The notes under the pieces: generated by a model | The model's database searches: none | What the model was told of the DNA's origin: nothing | What the model saw: the letters and a program-made list of their open reading frames with translations, nothing else | Origin: Frankiales bacterium | GTDB lineage: Bacteria; Actinomycetota; Actinomycetes; Mycobacteriales; SCTD01 | Direction: 5' to 3' | DNA: 11,254 nt | NCBI GenBank assembly: GCA_025464915.1 | Contig: JAODNF010000077.1 | Location: 1 to 11,254, forward strand | Part shown: positions 6,227 through 11,254 of the stretch, one piece after another | Position numbering within the stretch: position 1 is the stretch's first letter | How the letters are laid out: every line of letters begins with the position of its first letter | Translations under genes and position numbers: made by a program

Positions 6227-6769
6227 TCAGCGGAGGACGAGGGTGGCTGCCGAGCGCAGCAGGTCGATGCACGTCTCGGGGGACTGCCGCTCGTGGACGG
6301 TCGCGAGCATCTCGGCGAACCACACGTCGATGAGCAGGCCGATGCGGGTGTGGTCCTGCGGCGACGGGCTCTGGAAGCAGCCCAGCAGCATGTCGCCGAG
6401 CCTGCCCCGCAGTGCCTCGACCTCCTGCACGGTGTCGGGTCCGGCCGTCAGGACCGCCTGGAGGACGGCGGCCGTGTAGAGCGGCCGGGTCAGGGCAGCC
6501 CGCGTCAGCGCCACCAGCAGCCGGCCGGCGAGCTCGGCCGGCGTGCCCTTGCGGACGTCGATCGGACGGGGCGCCCGCACCTCGGCCAGGTTCGCGCCGG
6601 CCATGCCGAGCACCAGGTGCGTCTTGGTCGGGAACTCCCGTTAGAGCGTCGCGAGTGCCGAGCCAGACTGCTCCGACACCGCGCGCATGGCCACCGCGTC
6701 CCAGCCGCCATCTTCCGCGAGCTGCTGCGCAACGGCGATCGCGCGCTCACGTCGGGTCGGCTCGGACAT
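6227..6769 (-). pseudogene. KstR-like TetR regulator interrupted by a stop codon in the recognition helix
   Basis: From the ATG at 6769 the frame would give a 180-codon TetR protein: AIAVAQQLAEDGGWDAVAMR (10-29), AVSEQSGSALATL (30-42), then TAA at codon 43 (6643-6641), then REFPTKTHLVLGMAG. The family normally reads ATLYREFPSK here, so the stop sits exactly at the conserved Tyr; TAC to TAA is one base. The rest of the frame is intact to a TGA at 6227-6229, and the C-terminal domain (LTRAALTRPLYTAAVLQAVL onward) resembles KstR-type regulators of steroid and lipid catabolism. Restart at GTG 6613 would give only the ligand-binding part. It lies 9 nt after the SDR stop. Either a recent nonsense mutation or a sequencing error; the undamaged rest of the frame fits both. 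Confidence 0.85.
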
Positions 6770-6778
6770 CGGGCCAGC

Positions 6779-7660
6779 CTAGAGGCGGGGTACGAGCTCC
6801 AGCGTCTCCTTCCAGAGCCGGCCGGCGGTGTCGCGGTCCTCGGCCTCGTTGGAGCCGGGCGTGACCTTGCAGGCGGCGAAGTAGCGGCCGCCCTCGAGGT
6901 CGGGCTCGGTCGCGCACATCAGGGTCGTCTGGGCGCCCTCGTCGGCCGTCAGGAGGAACAGCCTCTCGATCGGCGCGAGGCGACGGCGTACCGCGCTGAG
7001 GAGCTTCTTCTCCTCGAGTCCCTTGGTCGCGATGCCGGTGTAGACCGAACCGGGGTGGAGCGCGTACGAGCGGACGCCGGCCGCGCGGTGGTGGTCCTGC
7101 AGCTCATGGGTCGCGTGGACCATGGCGAGCTTGGACTGGCCGTAGGCGTTCCAGGACGAGTACGTCGGGGCGGGGTTGAACATGTGCTCGTTGCGCCCGC
7201 GCGTGTGCAGCTTGGACACGACGTTCACGATGCGTGCCTCTCCGGTGACCTCGGCCGTCCTCAGCAAGGCGGGCAGCAGCAGGTGGGTGAGCTGCATGGT
7301 GCCGAGGTAGTTGGTGCGCCAATGGATCTCGTGGCCGTCGGCGGTGAGGTGCGGCTCCTTCCACGAGCCGGCGAGGTCGAGGTGGACCCCCGCGTTGTTC
7401 ACCAGCACGTCGAGCCGGTCGTGGTTGCCGGTGAACCAGTCGACGAACGCGCGAACGGATTCCCCGCTGGTCAGGTCGAGCGGGTGCGACCCGCCTGAGC
7501 GCGTCGTGGTGACGACATCGGCGCCCCAGTCGGCCAGCGTCCGAGCCGTCGCGTCACCCAGCGAGCCGGCTGTGGTGCCGGTGACCAGCACCGTCTTCCC
7601 GGTCAGGTCGACGCGCGGCGCGCGGGGCGCGTGGACGAGCTTGTCGTGGAGCCAGGGCAT
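6779..7660 (-). CDS. Short-chain dehydrogenase with an atypical nucleotide-binding loop
   Basis: A 293-residue NAD(P)-dependent oxidoreductase of the longer, retinol-dehydrogenase-like SDR type. It shows KTVLVTGTTAGSLG (22-35), where the usual TGxxxGxG loop has one additional residue (TGTTAGSLG), then NNAG (88-91), N117 in TNYLG, S149 in VNVVSK, and Y173/K177 in YGQSK, followed by HPGSVYTGI. All catalytic residues are present. The frame is open upstream, but ATG 7660 is the first start consistent with the family N-terminus MPWLHDKLVH. No Shine-Dalgarno is seen; TACCTT lies 7 nt before the ATG, suggesting a leaderless transcript. It is divergent from the carbonic anhydrase gene and 9 nt upstream of the broken TetR gene, which may once have controlled it. 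The substrate is unknown; a lipid, steroid or retinoid-like alcohol is possible. Confidence 0.92.
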   Translation of the reverse strand: MPWLHDKLVHAPRAPRVDLTGKTVLVTGTTAGSLGDATARTLADWGADVVTTTRSGGSHPLDLTSGESVRAFVDWFTGNHDRLDVLVNNAGVHLDLAGSWKEPHLTADGHEIHWRTNYLGTMQLTHLLLPALLRTAEVTGEARIVNVVSKLHTRGRNEHMFNPAPTYSSWNAYGQSKLAMVHATHELQDHHRAAGVRSYALHPGSVYTGIATKGLEEKKLLSAVRRRLAPIERLFLLTADEGAQTTLMCATEPDLEGGRYFAACKVTPGSNEAEDRDTAGRLWKETLELVPRL

Positions 7661-7793
7661 GGCGAGGAAGGTAGGCCCTCGGATGTCACCCGGACGAGTG
7701 ACGCCTCCTCGGGAGCGAGCCCCTACCTTGTTCGCGTCGGCCCCTTCCGCCCATGCCCCCTGGCGGCGGTGGGGGCCGTTTATCGTTCCGCGG
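7661..7793. promoter_or_regulatory. Divergent promoter region between the SDR and the carbonic anhydrase gene
   Basis: On the - strand TACCTT (7673-7668) is 7 nt from the SDR ATG. On the + strand TATCGT (7781-7786) is 7 nt from the GTG at 7794 just before the carbonic anhydrase ATG. Both fit TAnnnT at leaderless distance, and neither gene has a Shine-Dalgarno nearby. No clear -35 was found for either. Between them are an 8-bp inverted repeat AAGGTAGG/CCTACCTT (7668-7675 and 7722-7729) and GTCAC-N8-GTGAC (7685-7702), possible regulator sites. Confidence 0.45.
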
Positions 7794-7796
7794 GTG

Positions 7797-8312
7797 ATGA
7801 CACCCCCCGGTGACAGGGCCCCGCAGGTCGATCCCTCCGCGTGGATCGCTCCTGACGCGCGCCTGGTCGGCGACGTCACGGTCGGGCCGGAGGCGAGCGT
7901 CTGGTACGCGACGGTCGTCCGTGGCGACGGCGACGCGATCCGCATCGGCGCGCGGTCGAACATCCAGGACGGCTGCGTCCTTCACACCGACCCGGGCCTG
8001 GTGCTCGACGTCGGCGCGGGCGTCAGCGTCGGCCACCGGGCGGTGCTGCACGGCTGCGTCATCGAGGACGACTGCCTCGTCGGGATGGGCTCCATCGTCA
8101 TGAACGGCGCCCGGATCGGTGCCGGCTCGCTCGTCGCTGCCGGGGCGCTCGTCACCGAGGGCACGCAGGTGCCGCCCCGGTCGCTCGTCGTGGGCTCCCC
8201 GGCCAAGGTGCGGCGCGAGCTGAGCGATGACGAGCTCGTCATGGTCCGCTACAACGCGACCCACTACGTCGGGCTGGCCGCTGTGCACCGGCAGGAGTTC
8301 GTGCGGGATTAG
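7797..8312 (+). CDS. Gamma-class carbonic anhydrase-like hexapeptide-repeat protein
   Basis: A 171-residue left-handed beta-helix protein with hexapeptide repeats throughout (about 20-140: APDARLVGDVTVGPEASVW and similar) and a short C-terminal helix. The three zinc-ligand histidines of gamma carbonic anhydrases are at H63 (VLHTD), H80 and H85 (GHRAVLH), and the R42/D44 (VVRGDGD) and Q57/D58 (NIQDG) pairs are also in place, so trimer formation and CO2 hydration are plausible. Many close relatives (YrdA/PaaY-like) show little carbonic anhydrase activity or act as thioesterases, so the reaction is uncertain. The start could be the ATG at 7797 or the adjacent GTG at 7794, which fits a leaderless start. 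A propeller-phosphoesterase gene follows after 35 nt on the same strand, possibly co-transcribed. Confidence 0.9.
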   Translation: MTPPGDRAPQVDPSAWIAPDARLVGDVTVGPEASVWYATVVRGDGDAIRIGARSNIQDGCVLHTDPGLVLDVGAGVSVGHRAVLHGCVIEDDCLVGMGSIVMNGARIGAGSLVAAGALVTEGTQVPPRSLVVGSPAKVRRELSDDELVMVRYNATHYVGLAAVHRQEFVRD

Positions 8313-8338
8313 CGAAACGTTCACGCAACCAGGTCGTT

Positions 8339-8343
8339 GGAGG
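8339..8343 (+). promoter_or_regulatory. Ribosome binding site of the phosphoesterase gene
   Basis: GGAGG lies only 4 nt before the GTG at 8348, a short spacing. An ATG at 8344 overlapping this site is out of frame. No other in-frame start precedes the signal peptide, so GTG 8348 is kept. Confidence 0.6.
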
Positions 8344-8347
8344 ATGC

Positions 8348-11206
8348 GTGTCCCGTTCACTCGTCGCAGTCGGTGCTGCCTTCGGCCTGCTCGTCGGCGG
8401 TGTCGCGCTGTCTGCGCACCACGAGTCCCCGGTCGCGTCCCGCGCACCCGTGACAGCTCCGACGCCGCGCTTCCTCACGCTGACCGGCGGCGATCCCGCG
8501 ACGCAGGAGCAGGCCGAGGCGCAGGAGACGGCCAGTGGGCCCACGCGGCCGCTGACCGCGTACGACGCCTGCCAGCACCGCGCGGGCGTCGTCGCGAGCC
8601 TTCCCAACGGCTGGTGCCTGAGTCCGGCAGGGCGGGCCGTCGACGTGCTGCGCTTCCCCCTCGGCGTCCTGCCGACCTCGGGGGGCAAGGTCGTGGTGAC
8701 GTCGGACAACGGCGGCGTGCAGGGGCTCACCGTCGTCGACCAGGCGACGCTCGCGACCAGCCAGACGACCGCCGGCAACGTCTTCGTCGGCCTCGCCGAG
8801 ACGGCCGACCACCGCATCTACGCGTCGGGCGGCAACGCTGACCGAGTCTTCCGCTACCGCGTCGTGGGCAACACGGCCCAGACCCAGGACGTCACCGAGG
8901 CGGCGACCGTGCCCGTCGGAGGAGCCGTCAACGGCATCACCTCCCGCGCCGGCATCTCCACCTCGCTGCCCGCTGTGGACGGCATCCGCGTCACGTCGTA
9001 CCCCGGCGCGCTTCAGCCCTTCGGGTCCTACGTCCTGGCCGCAGGAACGCTGTCGGAGCCGAGCAACGGCGAGTGCCCGGCGAAGCGCCCGGTGTGCGGC
9101 CGCGTGAGCGTCATCGACACCCGCACCGACGCTGTCGTCGGTCGCGCCGCTGTCGGTCAGGACCCCTTCGGCATCGCGGTCGACCCGGTGCGCAAGCTCG
9201 CCTACGTCGCCAACTGGGCCGACGAGTCGGGCCGCGGCAACGGCATCGGGACCGTCTCCGTCGTCGATCTGCGCAACGCCCTTAAGCCGCGCGAGATCTC
9301 CTACATCAGGGTCGGTCACCACCCGGTCGCGGTGCAGCTGTCGAAGGACCGCAAGCGGCTGTTCGTGGCCAACACCAACGACGACAGCATCTCGGTGCTC
9401 GACGTCTCCCGAGGCGCGAGGGTCATCGCGACCCAGACGGTGAAGCCCGTCCAGGGCGCCCCCGCCGGCGCCCACCCCGACGCCCTCGCGCTGTCGCCCG
9501 ACGGCAGGACGCTGTTCGTCGCGCTCGCCGGGGCCAACGCCGTCGAGGTCCTCGACGGCCGCACCGGCGCGCGGGTCGCCGGCCATCCCATGTACATCCC
9601 GACCGGCTGGTACCCCTCCGCCCTCGCGGTGACGGGTACGGCGAGCAAGTACCGCCTCTGGATCACGAACGCCAAGGGCACCGGGCCGTCGATGGGCTAC
9701 AACGCGAGCGTCTTCGCGAACGGCTCGCGGACCCAGGGCACCCTGAACGTCGTCGACCTCCCCGTCCCCGCTCCCACGGCGAACACCTGGACCGCGGCGG
9801 TGCGCAGCAACGACAGCCTCGACGACGCAAACGTGAACCCCTGCGCCCAGGGCCGTGGGGTCCGCGTCTCGCAGGTGCTGTGCCCGCCCAAGGGCCAGGC
9901 GTCGCCCCTCAAGCACGTGATCTTCGTGGTCACCGAGAACAAGACCTTCGACCAGTACTTCGGCGACCTCCCGACCGGCGACGACGGCTACAACGCCGAC
10001 CCCAGCTATGCGATCTACGGCCAGGCCGTCACACCGAACCACCACAAGCTCGCGACGCCCTACTCGCTGGGTGACAACTTCTTCTCCGACGCCGAGGTGT
10101 CCGTCACGGGCCACTCGTGGACCTCGGGCGCGGTCGCGACCGATCACAACGAGAAGACCTGGCAGGCCGACTACGACGAGGGCATCCGCGGCTCGCACGG
10201 CAACGGCGACCCCCTCAAGGGCTCCGTCGGCGGGGCGCCGGGCAAGGCCATCCAGCAGGCCGAGGACGAGCTCAACGACCCCGAGGGCGGGTACCTGTTC
10301 GAGGCGTTCAAGCGTGCCGGAGCGACCCCGCCGAGCGACCACCCGGGCAAGCTCTCGATGGCGATCTACGGCGAGTCGACGGCCCGGACCAGCCAGGGGA
10401 TGGACGCCTTCAAGGCGCCGGGCTGGAAGGACGGGGACATCTCCTACTCCGACACCTGCCGGGTCCTGACGCTGCGCGACGGTGTCGCGCCCGACGGCCC
10501 GTCACCCGCGTTCGGCATCGGTTCCGCGCCGGCCGGCATCGCCACCGACGACTGCGACGGCCGCAGGCTCGCGACGCCGTTCACGCTGAAGCACTGGATC
10601 GACGTCTACAACAAGACCGGCCGCGACATCATGCCGAGCTTCATCTACATGTCCCTGCCGCAGAACCACACCCTGGCAACGACCGTCGGCAACCCCACGC
10701 CGCAGTCGATGGTGGCGGACAACGACTACGCCCTGGGCCTGCTCGTCGAGTCGCTGTCGAAGAGCCCCTTCTGGAGGTCCACCGCCGTCCTGCAGACCGA
10801 GGACGACACCCAGGTCGCGGGCGACCACATCTCCGCGCTGCGCGACTACCTCACCGTCGCCTCGCCGTGGTCGCAGCCCGGCCCCAACCACCAGTACGGC
10901 TCGATGCCCGCCGCCCTGCGCACCATCGAGCAGGTCTTCGGCGTGCAGCCGATCAGCCTGTTCGACCGCCTCGCGACTCCGATGCACGAGGCGTTCCTGC
11001 CCACGCTGTCGTCGAAGCCGAACCTCGCGCCGTACACGGCGGTCAAGGGTGCGGTGCCCTTCAGCCTCAACACCACGTCGTCACCGGGAGCGGCCCTGTC
11101 GGGGACGCTGGACCTCTCGACCTACGACCGCGTCGACGAGCGGCTGCTCAACGCGATCCTCTACGCCCAGGCGCGCGGCACCCAGGTCGTCCTGCCGAAG
11201 GACTAG
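8348..11206 (+). CDS. Secreted beta-propeller and phosphoesterase two-domain protein
   Basis: A 952-residue exported protein. Residues 1-23 form a signal peptide (MSRSLVAVGAAFGLLVGGVA, then ALSA). A proline/threonine-rich linker and a region with C75 and C90 follow. Residues about 105-470 are YVTN-type propeller blades: PFGIAVDPVRKLAYVANW (273-290), PVAVQLSKDRKRLFVANTND (326-345), PDALALSPDGRTLFVALAG (377-395). Residues about 520-885 are a phosphoesterase domain of the alkaline-phosphatase-like/phospholipase C and acid phosphatase group: HVIFVVTENKTFDQYFGD (523-540), SVTGHSW (585-591), YMSLPQNHT (767-775), TEDDTQVAGDH (817-827). E530/N531 and D819/D820 match the metal ligands known in AcpA-type enzymes. 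It should cleave a phosphate ester outside the cell; substrate unknown. It ends with TAG and its tail has no sortase or membrane anchor. Confidence 0.92.
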   Translation: MSRSLVAVGAAFGLLVGGVALSAHHESPVASRAPVTAPTPRFLTLTGGDPATQEQAEAQETASGPTRPLTAYDACQHRAGVVASLPNGWCLSPAGRAVDVLRFPLGVLPTSGGKVVVTSDNGGVQGLTVVDQATLATSQTTAGNVFVGLAETADHRIYASGGNADRVFRYRVVGNTAQTQDVTEAATVPVGGAVNGITSRAGISTSLPAVDGIRVTSYPGALQPFGSYVLAAGTLSEPSNGECPAKRPVCGRVSVIDTRTDAVVGRAAVGQDPFGIAVDPVRKLAYVANWADESGRGNGIGTVSVVDLRNALKPREISYIRVGHHPVAVQLSKDRKRLFVANTNDDSISVLDVSRGARVIATQTVKPVQGAPAGAHPDALALSPDGRTLFVALAGANAVEVLDGRTGARVAGHPMYIPTGWYPSALAVTGTASKYRLWITNAKGTGPSMGYNASVFANGSRTQGTLNVVDLPVPAPTANTWTAAVRSNDSLDDANVNPCAQGRGVRVSQVLCPPKGQASPLKHVIFVVTENKTFDQYFGDLPTGDDGYNADPSYAIYGQAVTPNHHKLATPYSLGDNFFSDAEVSVTGHSWTSGAVATDHNEKTWQADYDEGIRGSHGNGDPLKGSVGGAPGKAIQQAEDELNDPEGGYLFEAFKRAGATPPSDHPGKLSMAIYGESTARTSQGMDAFKAPGWKDGDISYSDTCRVLTLRDGVAPDGPSPAFGIGSAPAGIATDDCDGRRLATPFTLKHWIDVYNKTGRDIMPSFIYMSLPQNHTLATTVGNPTPQSMVADNDYALGLLVESLSKSPFWRSTAVLQTEDDTQVAGDHISALRDYLTVASPWSQPGPNHQYGSMPAALRTIEQVFGVQPISLFDRLATPMHEAFLPTLSSKPNLAPYTAVKGAVPFSLNTTSSPGAALSGTLDLSTYDRVDERLLNAILYAQARGTQVVLPKD

Positions 11207-11254
11207 CGGGTGGAGCACGGTGGCGCGCGGGATCTTGTGGTGGCTTGCTCGTAC
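11207..11254 (+). other. Window edge, possible start of another gene
   Basis: The 48 nt after the phosphoesterase stop are open in two frames: from GTG 11210, and from GTG 11220 with GGAG at 11212-11215 four nt upstream (MARGILWWLAR). The latter resembles the start of a membrane or exported protein, but too little is visible to call a gene. No terminator hairpin was seen. Confidence 0.2.

Noticed and set aside
7753..7797. A 14-codon frame ending TGATG at the carbonic anhydrase ATG, as a coupled leader peptide
   Set aside because: It has no ribosome binding site and its glycine/proline/arginine content is what random GC-rich sequence gives; a -10 hexamer lies within it, favouring a leaderless start.
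8319..8326. AACGTT-centred palindrome before the phosphoesterase gene as a KstR-type operator
   Set aside because: It does not fit the TnnAACnnGTTnnA spacing and the arms are too short.
8357..10342. A 661-codon open frame on the - strand opposite the phosphoesterase
   Set aside because: It is antisense to a gene with clear signal peptide, propeller and phosphoesterase motifs; long open antisense frames are expected at this GC content and its translation is low-complexity in R, G, V and D.

Overview
The window is very GC-rich (roughly 70%), uses GTG starts freely, and packs its genes with tiny gaps and 4-nt overlaps. Protein family content (acyl-CoA dehydrogenase, crotonase, several SDRs, DUF2236/MpaB, KstR-type TetR) points to a high-GC Gram-positive actinobacterium, perhaps Nocardioidaceae-like; the genus is a guess. 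No rRNA, tRNA, CRISPR array, insertion sequence or phage gene is visible. No gene-free stretch exceeds about 135 nt.

Layout. (a) 1-1301, + strand: the tail of an unidentified, probably membrane protein, then an acyl-CoA dehydrogenase whose start overlaps the previous stop (TGATG). (b) 3993-1355, - strand: a tight three-gene cluster encoding a secreted six-cysteine protein of unknown function, a TetR regulator and a DUF2236/MpaB-type putative oxygenase, with gaps of 17 and 9 nt. (c) 4120-6145, + strand, divergent from (b): enoyl-CoA hydratase, FabG-like SDR and DoxX membrane protein, joined by two 4-nt start/stop overlaps. (d) 7660-6227, - strand: an atypical SDR followed by a KstR-like TetR gene broken by a stop codon in the DNA-recognition helix. 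(e) 7797-11206, + strand, divergent from (d): a gamma-class carbonic anhydrase-like hexapeptide protein, then a large secreted beta-propeller plus phosphoesterase.

How it works together. The acyl-CoA dehydrogenase, hydratase and SDR could supply the first three steps of a beta-oxidation-like route for an acyl-CoA, possibly a steroid or branched substrate; the substrate is not shown by the sequence. The rest looks like ordinary actinobacterial accessory metabolism and I see no clear new defence or mobile system.

The best unexplained signal is a perfect 14-bp-arm palindrome (2177-2207) inside the last codons of the TetR gene. On the - strand it carries a TTGGCA -35 element, a 17-nt spacer, a TAACCT -10 and a 6-nt discriminator ending exactly at the ATG of the DUF2236 gene. 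That is a convincing leaderless promoter with an operator built into the end of the regulator's own coding sequence. Several other genes here that lack a Shine-Dalgarno also have a TAnnnT hexamer 6-7 nt before the start, suggesting leaderless transcripts. The other notable item is the nonsense codon in the second TetR gene.
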